From Candidatus Eiseniibacteriota bacterium (lineage in GTDB: Bacteria; Eisenbacteria; RBG-16-71-46), in contig JACOSV010000001.1 of assembly GCA_016178725.1 (NCBI GenBank), positions 1-51,564 on the forward strand: 51,564 bases of DNA. Direction: 5' to 3'. The position numbers and the translations under genes are program-made. The notes below the pieces were generated by a model. It did not search any database and had not been told where the DNA came from. It saw only the letters and a list, made by a program, of their open reading frames with translations. Below, piece by piece: positions 1 to 8,256 of the stretch; within the stretch, counting starts at the first letter, position 1, and each line of letters opens with the position of its first letter.

Positions 1-500
1 CACGCCTGCGCCGGCTGCGGCCGCTTCGCGCGCACGAACGCGCCGATCACCAGCGAGGCCACGAACCCGGTCACGATCGTGCCGATGCAGCCGAAGACCG
101 AGGAGAGCACGGGGCTCGCGGTCTTCGCCGCCATGTCCATGACGGTGCGAATGTCGGCCTCGCTCTTGCCGGCCGCACGCAGTCCCTGCTCCTGCATCGC
201 CAGCACTTCGCGACTGTAGTTCGGGAACACGACGGTCATGCACAGGTAGGAGGCGATCAGGATCATGATGCCGCCCACGATCGAGACCACCGTTCCCGCG
301 ACGACCTGTCCGCCGTAGCCGCGTCCCTGCCCCGCCGTCTCGCGCAGCGCGAGCACCAGCACGACGATCTGAATCAGGAACACGATCCAGAACAGGCCGA
401 ATGTGGCCGCGCTCTTGTGCCATCCGGCCCCCACATAGATGTAGGACCAGATCTCGACCAGCACACCCAGGATCACGCCCCATTTGAGAATGGTGCTCAT
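1..500 (-). CDS. DUF4199-type membrane protein (3' end beyond window)
   Basis: Reading the minus strand from the ATG at 500 gives 166 residues without a stop before the window edge, so the C-terminus is missing or nearly so. It begins MSTILKWGVILGVLVEIW and has four hydrophobic segments at about residues 5-25, 33-52, 66-90 and 130-155. The stretch between helices 3 and 4 (NYSREVLAMQEQGLRAAGKS and the following TVMDMAAK) is the amphipathic loop typical of DUF4199 proteins. It is an inner-membrane protein of unknown function. It is the last visible gene of a minus-strand run, 32 nt after the DUF4242 gene, so it may be co-transcribed with it. Family assignment is by pattern and moderately secure; no function is proposed. 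Confidence 0.7.
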   Translation of the reverse strand, partial: MSTILKWGVILGVLVEIWSYIYVGAGWHKSAATFGLFWIVFLIQIVVLVLALRETAGQGRGYGGQVVAGTVVSIVGGIMILIASYLCMTVVFPNYSREVLAMQEQGLRAAGKSEADIRTVMDMAAKTASPVLSSVFGCIGTIVTGFVASLVIGAFVRAKRPQPAQA

Positions 501-532
501 CGTGCGGCCTCCGATGTTGGACGGCGGAGAGG

Positions 533-805
533 CTACTCGGACGTCGTTGGATCGATGATGCTCGCGATCTGCGTCACGCGGTTCGCGGGGAAACCGCCCT
601 GCGTCGCGTGGTCGCGCACCATCTTCTCGCTCGGCGCGATGTACACGCAGTAGATCTTGTCGCCCGCGACGTAGCTGTGCATCCACTGGATCTGCGGCCC
701 CATCGCGTTGAGCACCGAACACGACTTCTGCGAGATCCCCTTCAGCTCGGCCGCCGTCAGCTTGCTCGCCCCGGGAATCTCCCGCTCGATGATGTACTTC
801 GGCAT
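533..805 (-). CDS. DUF4242 domain protein
   Basis: A 90-residue soluble protein starting MPKYIIEREIPGA and containing YVAGDKIYCVYIAPSE and GGFPANRVTQIASIIDPTT, the hallmark segments of the DUF4242 (nickel-responsive-regulator-like ferredoxin-fold) family. I chose the ATG at 805 because GGAGG lies 6 nt upstream; a TTG two codons earlier (811) is also open but too close to the Shine-Dalgarno. The length equals the usual full length of the family. It lies 17 nt after the dihydropyrimidinase gene on the same strand and is probably in that operon. Its biochemical role is unknown. Confidence 0.85.
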   Translation of the reverse strand: MPKYIIEREIPGASKLTAAELKGISQKSCSVLNAMGPQIQWMHSYVAGDKIYCVYIAPSEKMVRDHATQGGFPANRVTQIASIIDPTTSE

Positions 806-822
806 GTGCAACCTCCGGATGT

Positions 823-2256
823 CTATCGCGCCCGCGCATCGGCCGCGGCGCCCGCGGCCACGGGCGCGCTGTGGCGCGCCACCTCACGCTCGATGAACCT
901 CCCCGCGCCGCGCTCGACATCGAGCTTCCCGTCGCGGTACCGCACGCGTCCGCCGACGATGACATGCGTCGGCTTCCCGCTCACCTTGAAGCCTTCGAAG
1001 ATGTTGCGATCCGCACGCGAGTGGTGCGTCTTGGCGCTCCGCGTGCCGCGGCTCGACGGATCGTACAGCACGATGTCCGCGTCGCCGCCGACCGCGATCG
1101 TGCCCTTGCGCGGATAGAGGCCGAAGATCTTCGCCGGATTGGTCGCGCCGAGCGCGACCATCTTCTGCACATCGAACCGCCCCTCGCACACGCCGTAGGT
1201 GTAGAGCAGCTGCAGGCGATCCTCGACGCCGGCGGCGCCGTTCGGGATCAGCGTGAAGTTGTCCTTGCCCATCCGCTTCTGCTCCATCGTGAACGGGCAG
1301 TGATCGGTGCCGACGGAATCGAGCATGCCGGTCGTGAGCCCGGTCCACAGCGCGTCGTGGTGGCCGATGTGCGGCGGCCGTATCGGCGGGCTCATCACGT
1401 ACGCCGCGCCCTCGAAGTCGGGCTTCACGAACACGCGATCGTCCAGGAGCAGGTACTGCGGGCAGGTCTCGCCGTAGCACTTCTGCCCGCGCAGCTTGGC
1501 ACGCTCGAGCGCCGCGACCGACTCCTTGCACGTCATGTGCACGATGTACGTGCGCGTGCCGTGGAGCGCCGCCATCATCAGCGCGCGCTCGGTCGCCTCG
1601 CCCTCGACGCAGCTGGGCCGCGACACCGGATGAAACTCGGGGCCGAGCTGGCCGGCCGCCACCAGCTCCTTCTGCAGATTGAACACGACGTCGCCGTTCT
1701 CGGCGTGCACGGCGACCACGGCGCCGAGCTTCGCCGCCTGCTTCATCACCTGATAGAGCTCGCCGTCGTCCACCATGATCGCGCCCTTGTAGGCCATGAA
1801 CACCTTGAACGACGTGATGCCGTGCTGTTGGACGACCGCGCGCATCTCGTCGGCGGTCCTGTCGGACCAGCCGGTGATCGCCATATGGAACGCATAGTCG
1901 GCGACCGCCTTCCTGCTGCGCTCGCGCCACGTCTCGAGCCCCTTGAGCAGCGACTCGCCGCGCGCCGGAATGCAGAAGTCGATGATGCAGGTCGTGCCGC
2001 CGGCGACGCCCGACGCGGTGCCAGTCTCGAAGTCGTCCGCCGACACGGTGCCCATGAACGGCAGCTCCATGTGCACGTGCGGATCGATGAATCCCGGCAG
2101 CACCAGCTGGGCCGAGGCGTCGAGCACCTCGTCCTTCGCGCCGCGCTTCTCGAGATTCGCGCCGATCGCCGCGACCGTGCCGCCGTCGCAGTAGACGTCG
2201 GCGACGAAGCGGTCGGCCGCGGTCACGATCTCGCCGTTCTTGATCAGCAGACCCAT
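823..2256 (-). CDS. hydA: Dihydropyrimidinase / D-hydantoinase
   Basis: A 477-residue amidohydrolase-superfamily enzyme that hydrolyses dihydrouracil or dihydrothymine (or hydantoins) to N-carbamoyl amino acids, step two of reductive pyrimidine degradation. The binuclear metal site is visible: His60 and His62 in GFIDPHVH, the lysine expected to be carboxylated (Lys151 in SFKVFMAYKG), His184 in VHAENGD, His240 in YIVHMTCK and Asp318 in SVGTDHCPF. Length and motif spacing match hydantoinases rather than allantoinase or dihydroorotase. The start MGLLIKNGEIVTA is preceded by AGGAGA. It sits in a minus-strand operon with beta-ureidopropionase and methylmalonate-semialdehyde dehydrogenase, which supports the pyrimidine role; substrate preference cannot be read from the sequence. 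Confidence 0.93.
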   Translation of the reverse strand: MGLLIKNGEIVTAADRFVADVYCDGGTVAAIGANLEKRGAKDEVLDASAQLVLPGFIDPHVHMELPFMGTVSADDFETGTASGVAGGTTCIIDFCIPARGESLLKGLETWRERSRKAVADYAFHMAITGWSDRTADEMRAVVQQHGITSFKVFMAYKGAIMVDDGELYQVMKQAAKLGAVVAVHAENGDVVFNLQKELVAAGQLGPEFHPVSRPSCVEGEATERALMMAALHGTRTYIVHMTCKESVAALERAKLRGQKCYGETCPQYLLLDDRVFVKPDFEGAAYVMSPPIRPPHIGHHDALWTGLTTGMLDSVGTDHCPFTMEQKRMGKDNFTLIPNGAAGVEDRLQLLYTYGVCEGRFDVQKMVALGATNPAKIFGLYPRKGTIAVGGDADIVLYDPSSRGTRSAKTHHSRADRNIFEGFKVSGKPTHVIVGGRVRYRDGKLDVERGAGRFIEREVARHSAPVAAGAAADARAR

Positions 2257-2314
2257 GGCGTTCTCCTGTCGAAACGGCCGCGCCGATCGGGCGACCGGGG
2301 CCCGGCAGCATAGA

Positions 2315-3007
2315 TCATGATTCCTCCAGCTCCACCAGCCGCATCCACGGGCGCGAACGGTCGAGCCCCTCGTACGACTCGAGCACGATCCCGTTCTCGC
2401 CCGCCCAGAACGTGTAACCCTCGTCCTCGCCGCGCGGCGGCAGGCTGACGACGTATCGCGATGCCTGCACTACACCCATCGGCGTCGCGAACCGCCCGCG
2501 CTCGACGCAGCGATAGAGCATGCGATCCGGCGTCACGGCCATCAGCGGCGGGCCGATGCGCAGCACCGGGAACTCGTGCTCGCCGCCGATCGTGAAGTCG
2601 CGCCGCGCGAGGATGAACGTGTTGAAGAGGTGCGTCGCGTACTCGACCTCGGCGATCCCCGGGAAGTCGCCGTGCTGCTCGCGCACCTCGCCGCCGTATT
2701 CGATCCGCACGCGCCACATCGGGCCGTCGGTCGCGTGCACCGCGCGCAGCACGCGCGCGCCGACCGTCCACAGCACCTCGAGCCCGGTGATCCGCCACTC
2801 GCGCGTGAGCGTCGCGCGGTACTCGTGACGGCTGGGGAACGGATGCGGCGGCACGCTCTCCTGCTCGCCGGTCACGATCAGGCGGTCGCCCTGCGCCTCG
2901 ATCCTCCAGCGCTCCTCCCCGCACTCGATGCCGCCGTGGAACAGCACGTAGCGCCCGGCGAGCAACACGCCCGACTGGGCGCGATCGGGCGTCGCGTTGG
3001 GCGTCAT
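2315..3007 (-). CDS. Hypothetical protein in the pyrimidine operon
   Basis: I do not recognise this 230-residue protein with certainty. It starts MTPNATPDRAQSGVLLAGRY and is rich in alternating hydrophobic beta-strand-like segments (RWRIEAQGDRLIVTGEQE, EYRATLTREWRITGLEVLW, MWRVRIEYGGEV), suggesting a beta-sandwich or beta-barrel. The overall pattern is reminiscent of the putative glycolipid-binding family or other lipocalin-like folds, but I see no diagnostic motif. No signal peptide or membrane segment is visible. Its ATG overlaps the TGA of the preceding SGNH hydrolase gene (ATGA), so the two are translationally coupled; the following gene, dihydropyrimidinase, starts 58 nt later. Confidence 0.75.
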   Translation of the reverse strand: MTPNATPDRAQSGVLLAGRYVLFHGGIECGEERWRIEAQGDRLIVTGEQESVPPHPFPSRHEYRATLTREWRITGLEVLWTVGARVLRAVHATDGPMWRVRIEYGGEVREQHGDFPGIAEVEYATHLFNTFILARRDFTIGGEHEFPVLRIGPPLMAVTPDRMLYRCVERGRFATPMGVVQASRYVVSLPPRGEDEGYTFWAGENGIVLESYEGLDRSRPWMRLVELEES

Positions 3008-4215
3008 CGCGCGGCCGCCGTAGCCGTCGTCGCCGCGTGCGCCGCGACCGGCGCCCGTCCGGGCACGAGGCCGTGCGCATCGAGGAACTGCGTGATCGCC
3101 GCGGCGGCGAGCCGATGCGAGCGCGCGTTGGGATGCGAGTCGGCGTCCGTCAACGCCAAGTCTTCGTAACGATCGTGCGCGAACACGGGATAGAGATCGA
3201 GCGTCTCGGCGCCGGCCTCGCGCAGCGCCGCGACCGCCATCGCCTGCTCGCGCGCGAATCCGTACGGCGTGAACGCGTGCCCCTTGTCGGCGTACGGCCA
3301 CACGACCGCGACGACGCGAACGCCCGCGGACGCGGCGTCCGCGACGATGCCGCGGAGCGCCGCGCGATGGCGCTGCCACGAGGCGAGCGACGGATCGAAC
3401 ATCGCGCGGATGTACGCCGGATACTCGGGCATCTTGCCGGCCGCCACCAGCGCGCGAAACGCGATCGCGCGCAGCAGGTAGTAGAACGACGACCACTCCA
3501 TCGCCATGCCGAGCGATCCCGGCAACAGCGAGGGGTACGCGAGCGGCTTCTCCTCGGGATCGTTGAGCACGTACGCGAGCATCAGCAGATCGGGATGGAA
3601 GCGCAGGCCGAGCGTGTCGAGCATCGCCCGTTCCTGCGCCGAGTTGAATCCGATGTGAGAAGCGTTGACCACCTCGACCGGCGTGCCGCCGCGCGCGTTG
3701 AACGTGCGCTCGAGGATGCGCGCGCACGTCGAATCGTCCGCGACACCGTGGCCGAACATGAACGAATCGCCGAGCGTCAGCATGCGAAACGCGCCGGCAG
3801 GCTTGGCGAACGGGCGCTCGGGATCGCGCAGGCCGTGCGAATTGACGGTCGCCTTGGGATAGTCGCGCACGAGCGCCGGGCCGCCGGTGAAGTGCGCGAG
3901 CGGCCGCGCGGCGAGCCGGCACAGTCCTTCCGAGACGCCGAAGACGAACAGGATCATCACGCCGGCTTCGCAGAGCGCGCGGAACGTCACGCCCGCGCCC
4001 CCGGCCCACGGCGTGCCGGGGCGGGCGAAGCCGCCCGACCACCACGCGCCGGCGATCGCGGTCGCGCCGATCAGCGCCGCGTACTCGAGCGAGTAGCGCC
4101 CGAGCACTTCCCGGCGATCGGGACGGCTCGGCCGCGCGAGCATCGCGACGGTGGCGGCGAGCAGCAGGAGCCCGGCCCAGCCGGCGAGGCGCGGCCAGCG
4201 GCCGACGGCGGTCAT
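3004..4215 (-). CDS. SGNH/GDSL hydrolase-family membrane protein
   Basis: A 403-residue protein with two N-terminal membrane helices (about residues 10-30 and 43-63), another hydrophobic stretch near 80-100, and then an SGNH hydrolase domain. Block I is LTLGDSFMFGHG (catalytic Ser), block III carries Asn in YVLNDPEE, and block V is TDADSHPNARSH supplying Asp and His. The conserved preceding segment NSHGLRDPE is often seen in SGNH proteins of cell-envelope loci. It is probably an esterase or acyltransferase acting on a periplasmic or envelope substrate, which is not identifiable here. It starts 7 nt after the beta-ureidopropionase stop and overlaps the next gene by 4 nt, so it belongs to the pyrimidine operon although its role there is unclear. 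Confidence 0.85.
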   Translation of the reverse strand: MTAVGRWPRLAGWAGLLLLAATVAMLARPSRPDRREVLGRYSLEYAALIGATAIAGAWWSGGFARPGTPWAGGAGVTFRALCEAGVMILFVFGVSEGLCRLAARPLAHFTGGPALVRDYPKATVNSHGLRDPERPFAKPAGAFRMLTLGDSFMFGHGVADDSTCARILERTFNARGGTPVEVVNASHIGFNSAQERAMLDTLGLRFHPDLLMLAYVLNDPEEKPLAYPSLLPGSLGMAMEWSSFYYLLRAIAFRALVAAGKMPEYPAYIRAMFDPSLASWQRHRAALRGIVADAASAGVRVVAVVWPYADKGHAFTPYGFAREQAMAVAALREAGAETLDLYPVFAHDRYEDLALTDADSHPNARSHRLAAAAITQFLDAHGLVPGRAPVAAHAATTATAAAR

Positions 4216-4222
4216 GCGCGGA

Positions 4223-5122
4223 TCAGCGGGTGGGCGTTGCGCGCGTCGTGCCGGGCGCGAGATCCACGAGCTCGTCGTACGTCTCGGGCCGGCGGTCGCG
4301 ATAGAACTGCCAGACGCGGCGCACGTCCTCGATCATGTCGAGATCCATCTCGGCGACGATCAGCTCGTCCTCGTCCTCGCTCCCGCTCGCGAGGAAGTTG
4401 CCGCGCGGGTCCACGAAGTACGACGAGCCGTAGAACTTGCCGACATTCCACGGCGCCTCGGTGCCAACGCGGTTGATGCAGCCCATGAAGTAGCCGTTCG
4501 CGACCGCGTGCGCGGGCTGCTCGAGCTTCCACAGGTACTGCGAGAGCCCGGCGACGGTCGCGCTCGGGTTGAAGACGATCTCGGCGCCGTTCAGGCCCAG
4601 CGCGCGCGCGCCCTCGGGGAAGTGCCGGTCGTAGCAGATGTACACGCCGACCTTGGCGTAGCGCGTCTGGAACACGGGATAGCCGAGATTGCCCGGCTTG
4701 AAGAAGTACTTCTCCCAGAACCCCGACGTGTGCGGGATGTGATTCTTTCGATACTTGCCGAGATACGTGCCGTCCGCGTCATAGACCGCGGCGGTGTTGT
4801 AATAGACGCCCGGCAGATCGCGTTCATAGACCGGCACGACCACCGCCATCTGGTACTTCGCCGCGAGCCTGGCGACGAAGTCCGTCGTCGGCCCGGGCAC
4901 CGGCTCGGTCGCGTCGTACCAGCGCGGATCCTGGCTCGGGCAGAAGTACGGGCCGTCGAAGATCTCCTGCAGGCAGAGGATCTGCACACCCTTCTTCCCC
5001 GCCGCCTCGATCAACGGCACGTGCTTGTCGAGCATCGCCTTCTTGATCTTCGCGACCGGCTGGGATTCGTCGTTGAGCGGATTGCCGCACTGGATCAATC
5101 CGCCGATCAGCTTGCGGGGCAT
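4223..5122 (-). CDS. pydC: Beta-ureidopropionase (N-carbamoyl-beta-alanine amidohydrolase)
   Basis: A 299-residue nitrilase-superfamily enzyme that converts N-carbamoyl-beta-alanine to beta-alanine, CO2 and ammonia, step three of reductive pyrimidine catabolism. The Glu-Lys-Cys triad is visible: Glu53 in CLQEIFDGPY, Lys126 in YRKNHIPH and Cys163 in VYICYDRHFPEGARALG. The segments FDGPYFCPSQDPRWYD, HTSGFWEKYFFKPGN and VGTEAPWNVGKFYGSSYF are characteristic of beta-ureidopropionase rather than of general nitrilases. I chose the ATG of MPRKLIGGLIQCG (5122), with GAGAGGA upstream, although the frame stays open to 5236. It lies 37 nt after mmsA and 7 nt before the SGNH gene in one operon. Confidence 0.92.
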   Translation of the reverse strand: MPRKLIGGLIQCGNPLNDESQPVAKIKKAMLDKHVPLIEAAGKKGVQILCLQEIFDGPYFCPSQDPRWYDATEPVPGPTTDFVARLAAKYQMAVVVPVYERDLPGVYYNTAAVYDADGTYLGKYRKNHIPHTSGFWEKYFFKPGNLGYPVFQTRYAKVGVYICYDRHFPEGARALGLNGAEIVFNPSATVAGLSQYLWKLEQPAHAVANGYFMGCINRVGTEAPWNVGKFYGSSYFVDPRGNFLASGSEDEDELIVAEMDLDMIEDVRRVWQFYRDRRPETYDELVDLAPGTTRATPTR

Positions 5123-5159
5123 GAAACGGTCCTCTCGGCTGAAGGAAACGTGAACGGGA

Positions 5160-6662
5160 CTATAGCCAGCGGGTGATGACGACCTTCTTGTCCGTGTAGA
5201 ACTCGACGCCGTCGCGGCCGTGCGCCTTGAGGTCACCGAAGAACGAGCCCTTCGCGCCGCCGAACGGGAAGTACGCCATCGGCGCCGCGACGCCGATGTT
5301 GACGCCGAGCATGCTGGGCTCGACGCGATAGCGATACTCGCGCGCCCACTTGCCGCTGCTGGTGAAGATGCTGGTGGCGTTGCCGAGCTCGTGCCGGCGC
5401 ACGATCTCGACGGCTTCGTCGAAGTCCTTCGCGCGCATGATGCACAGCACGGGGCCGAAGATCTCCTCGCGGCCGATCACCATCTCGGGCGTCACTTCGT
5501 CGAAGATCGACGGACCGACGAAGTAGCCCTCGGGGTGCTTCGCGTCCTTGTACGCGCGGCCGTCGAGGATCAGCTTCGCGCCCTCGGCGAGCCCCTTCTC
5601 GATGTAGCCGAGCACCCTCTCGCGATGCTGCTTCGTGATGAGCGGGCCCATCGTGACGCCGGCCTCGTCGCCGCCGCCGACGCGCAGCTTCTTCGCCTCG
5701 GCGACCAGCTTGTCGCGGATCGCCTGGTACGCGTCGCCCACCGCGAGCACGACGCTGTTCGCGAGGCAGCGCTCGCCGGCGCAGCCGAAGCACGACTCGG
5801 TCGAGATCGCCGCGGCGCGGTTCATGTCGGCGTCGGGCATCACGACGACGAAGTTCTTGGCGCCGCCGAGCGCCTGCACGCGCTTTCCCTTTTCGGCGCC
5901 GCGCTTGTAGACGTAGTGCGCGACCGGCGACGAGCCGACGAACGAGACGCCGGCGATGCCGGGATGATCGAGGATCGCGTCCACCGCGTCCTTCGCGCCG
6001 TGCACGAGGTTCACGACGCCCTCGGGGAAGCCGGCATCGTGGATCGCCTCGAAGATGCGGATCTGCGACAGCGGCACGCGCTCGCTCGGCTTGACGATGA
6101 AGGCGTTGCCGCACGCGACCGCGTAGGGCAGGAACCACATCGGCACCATCGCCGGGAAGTTGAACGGCGTGATCGCGGCGAACACGCCGAGCGGCTGGCG
6201 CACGGTGTGGCAGTCGATGCCGGTGGCGATGTCCTCGAGCGACGTGCCCTGCATCAGCTGCGGGATCGCGAGCGCGTTGTCGACGTTGTCGATCGCGCGG
6301 CGCACCGACGATCGCGACTCGTCGAGCGTCTTGCCGTGCTCCATCGTCACCGTGCGGGCGATGTCCTCGAAACGATCCTCGAGCAGGTTCTTGAGCTTGA
6401 AGAGCGGGCGCAGCCGCTGGACCGGCGGCGTCGCGCGCCAGGCGGGATACGCCTTGAGCGCCGCCTGCACGGCGTGGTCGATGTCCGCTGCGCCGCCGAG
6501 CGGCACCCTGGCGAGCAGCGTGTCGCTCGCGGGATTGCGCACCTCGCCGAAGCGGGCCGCGCCCGAATCCACCCAGCGCCCGCCGATGTAGTTCTGCAGC
6601 GTGTGCACGGCGGTCGCCGTGTCCGCACCGTTGATGACCGCCTGTCCACGGGTAGCCGACAT
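5160..6662 (-). CDS. mmsA: Methylmalonate-semialdehyde dehydrogenase (CoA-acylating)
   Basis: A 500-residue aldehyde dehydrogenase that oxidises malonate or methylmalonate semialdehyde to acetyl- or propionyl-CoA with NAD+ and CoA. The class signature is clear: NFIGGxW-like NYIGGRW near the N-terminus, ITPFNFPAMVPMWFLPYA (the MVPMW motif separates MMSDH from other ALDHs), VSFVGSSPVAHYVYKRG in the NAD site, the catalytic Cys299 in GCAGERCLANS, and EIFGPVLCIM. AAGGAGG lies 7 nt before the ATG. It is first in the operon with beta-ureidopropionase and dihydropyrimidinase, where it would consume malonate semialdehyde made from beta-alanine; the required transaminase is not in the window. Confidence 0.95.
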   Translation of the reverse strand: MSATRGQAVINGADTATAVHTLQNYIGGRWVDSGAARFGEVRNPASDTLLARVPLGGAADIDHAVQAALKAYPAWRATPPVQRLRPLFKLKNLLEDRFEDIARTVTMEHGKTLDESRSSVRRAIDNVDNALAIPQLMQGTSLEDIATGIDCHTVRQPLGVFAAITPFNFPAMVPMWFLPYAVACGNAFIVKPSERVPLSQIRIFEAIHDAGFPEGVVNLVHGAKDAVDAILDHPGIAGVSFVGSSPVAHYVYKRGAEKGKRVQALGGAKNFVVVMPDADMNRAAAISTESCFGCAGERCLANSVVLAVGDAYQAIRDKLVAEAKKLRVGGGDEAGVTMGPLITKQHRERVLGYIEKGLAEGAKLILDGRAYKDAKHPEGYFVGPSIFDEVTPEMVIGREEIFGPVLCIMRAKDFDEAVEIVRRHELGNATSIFTSSGKWAREYRYRVEPSMLGVNIGVAAPMAYFPFGGAKGSFFGDLKAHGRDGVEFYTDKKVVITRWL

Positions 6663-6764
6663 GGGCCGACCTCCTTCGATCGTTCAGCCGGCCGAGTCGG
6701 GGCTCGCGGGCACCGTGTCTCCCGGCAGTTCAGGGCAACTGCCGTGCGCGCCGCAGGGGCGCGT
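6663..6764 (-). promoter_or_regulatory. Hairpin-containing leader of the mmsA-pydC-hydA operon
   Basis: Upstream of mmsA lie two adjacent perfect inverted repeats. The first, at 6723-6744, has 8-bp arms (CGGCAGTT and AACTGCCG) around a 6-nt loop; the second, at 6747-6763, has 6-bp arms (CGCGCC and GGCGCG) around 5 nt. The first could be a dyad operator for a repressor or activator as easily as an RNA stem. A possible -10 element TATGCT lies further upstream at 6819-6824 on the minus strand, without a convincing -35. The Shine-Dalgarno AAGGAGG is at 6670-6676. The regulatory role is inferred. Confidence 0.45.
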
Positions 6765-6838
6765 TCTGCGTTCGGGATCGAGCCGGAGCACGTGCGTCCG
6801 GCGCGGGAATCGCGGCACAGCATACAACGCTGCGCGTC

Positions 6839-6875
6839 GGCGCGCGACAGGGCCGGAGGGCCCGCCGCGCGCGCC
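6839..6875 (-). terminator. Two-tier GC-rich hairpin after the Nudix gene
   Basis: An outer 8-bp stem (GGCGCGCG at 6839-6846 with CGCGCGCC at 6868-6875) encloses an inner 5-bp stem (GGGCC at 6850-6854 with GGCCC at 6859-6863). It starts 4 nt beyond the stop codon of the minus-strand Nudix gene, the position of a terminator. No T-tract follows, so it would be an atypical or Rho-assisted terminator or an mRNA 3' stabiliser. Confidence 0.5.
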
Positions 6876-6878
6876 CGG

Positions 6879-7415
6879 CTACCGCGCGACGGCGCCCCGC
6901 AGCGCGCGAAACACCGCCGGCATGTGCGCCCAGGCGAGCCGTACGCCGGTCCTCCCCGCGCGCGCGATCGGCACCCACTCGGCGCTCGCCGCGTCGTCGG
7001 CCGCGACCGGCACGCCCGACCGCCAGCGCGCGAGGTAGTAGAAGTTCATCGTCGGGAAGAAGCCGAAGCCGCGGAGGTAGTAGCGATCCCAGAAGTGTCC
7101 GATCGCACGTAGCGCGCCGACGGCGAGCCCGGTCTCTTCGCGCAGCTCGCGCCGCGCGCAGCCCTCGATGCTCTCCCCCGCGTCGAGGAATCCGCCCGGG
7201 ATGTCGAGGCAGCCGCGCCGCGGCTCGGACGCCCGGCGCAGCAGCAGCACGGTGCCGCGGCGCACGACCAGCACGCCGGCCGCGAGTCGCGGATAGTCGT
7301 AGATGAGATAGCGGCAGCGCGGGCAGCGGAGCTGCGGCGGGGCATTGGGCTCGGCGCCCTCGGGCGCCGGCGTGCGGCGCACCGGCCGGCCGCAGCGCGC
7401 GCACGGCACGCTCAC
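6879..7415 (-). CDS. Nudix hydrolase with N-terminal zinc ribbon
   Basis: A 178-residue NUDIX enzyme. The N-terminus carries CARC and, about 25 residues later, CPRC, forming a four-cysteine zinc ribbon. The Nudix box is complete and canonical: GFLDAGE followed by seven residues and then RELREETGL, which binds the divalent metal. It probably hydrolyses a nucleoside-diphosphate derivative such as ADP-ribose or NADH; the zinc-ribbon arrangement resembles the NudC group, but I cannot assign a substrate. I chose the GTG at 7415 because it overlaps the stop of the upstream gene (GTGA), giving translational coupling, and places the zinc ribbon at the very N-terminus. The frame is open further upstream, but only as basic low-complexity sequence. 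Confidence 0.9.
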   Translation of the reverse strand: MSVPCARCGRPVRRTPAPEGAEPNAPPQLRCPRCRYLIYDYPRLAAGVLVVRRGTVLLLRRASEPRRGCLDIPGGFLDAGESIEGCARRELREETGLAVGALRAIGHFWDRYYLRGFGFFPTMNFYYLARWRSGVPVAADDAASAEWVPIARAGRTGVRLAWAHMPAVFRALRGAVAR

Positions 7416-8242
7416 GGCGCGAGCACCGCGATCACCGCCGGCAGCGGCACGCGCGCGCCGGGCGCGTCGGACATGTCGCCGCTCCCGCGCCACTGACCGA
7501 AGCTCGCGTAGTGAAACGCTCCCGAATTGACGCACATCTCCGCTTCATATCCGCCGTCCATGGCCATCGCGTGGGTCAGGCCGAGCGCGGGATTGCGCAG
7601 CAGGCGGCTGAAGTCCCAGAGCGTGTAGCCGCCCTCGCTGGTCACGATCACGATGCGGCCGCTGCGGTCTTCGGCGACGACGGTGCGGTTCGCGACCTGA
7701 TCGGTCTTGCGGATACGCACGCGACCGTCGCGGTCGAAGAGCATGAACGACTGCGCGACGTCGCGCCACGCCGGGCGATCGAGCGTGAGCGGATCGCGGT
7801 CGAGGTCGAGCACGTGCGCGGCGCGCCGGCCGTCGGACGGCGATGCGACCAGCGCCGCCTTGAATCCCGCGTGCAGTCGCGCGGACACCGTGTCGCCGTC
7901 GCTGATCAGCACGCCCATGTACGAGAGATCCGGGTAGTACTGACCGGCGTTGAACACCGCCAGCGCGCCGGTGCGGCGCTGCCATTCGACGATCGAGAGC
8001 GGCACGCGCTCGGGCTGGCGCGAGTAGTGGAGCACGCGCATGCGCACGCGCGCGGGATCCACGCGCAGCACCGCGATCTCGGACGAGCCGATGCGGCAGA
8101 ACGGATCGCCGCGCAGCGTCGCGAACTCGACGCCCTCGCGCAGCGCGGTCCAGCGCGGACGCGCGCTGCTGCGCACGACGGTGAACGCGGCGATCGCGAG
8201 CAGCGCGATCGCGACCCACACGAAGAGGGTCCGCATCGGCAT
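7412..8242 (-). CDS. Phosphodiester glycosidase family (DUF2233/NAGPA) protein
   Basis: A 276-residue protein starting MPMRTLFVWVAIALLAIAAF, a membrane anchor or signal peptide, followed by a phosphodiester glycosidase domain as found in the mammalian uncovering enzyme NAGPA and many bacterial DUF2233 proteins. Family hallmarks are VFNAGQYYPDLSYMGVLISDG in the middle, LFDRDGRVRI and the late MAMDGGYEAEMCV. The substrate in bacteria is usually unknown; sugar-1-phosphodiester bonds of envelope polymers are plausible. The domain is predicted to lie outside the inner membrane. It overlaps the Nudix gene by 4 nt and follows the site-2 protease gene by 14 nt. Confidence 0.88.
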   Translation of the reverse strand: MPMRTLFVWVAIALLAIAAFTVVRSSARPRWTALREGVEFATLRGDPFCRIGSSEIAVLRVDPARVRMRVLHYSRQPERVPLSIVEWQRRTGALAVFNAGQYYPDLSYMGVLISDGDTVSARLHAGFKAALVASPSDGRRAAHVLDLDRDPLTLDRPAWRDVAQSFMLFDRDGRVRIRKTDQVANRTVVAEDRSGRIVIVTSEGGYTLWDFSRLLRNPALGLTHAMAMDGGYEAEMCVNSGAFHYASFGQWRGSGDMSDAPGARVPLPAVIAVLAP

Positions 8243-8256
8243 GGCCGGCGATTCTC

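Noticed and set aside
823-2256. Allantoinase, suggested by the nearby xanthine dehydrogenase
   Set aside because: Length, the SFKVFMAYKG lysine segment and the operon with beta-ureidopropionase and MMSDH fit dihydropyrimidinase/hydantoinase better.
2315-4045. A single 576-codon minus-strand protein across 2315-4045
   Set aside because: Its first 346 codons are an arginine-rich shadow of the SGNH hydrolase gene; the real protein begins at the ATG at 3007 that overlaps the SGNH stop.
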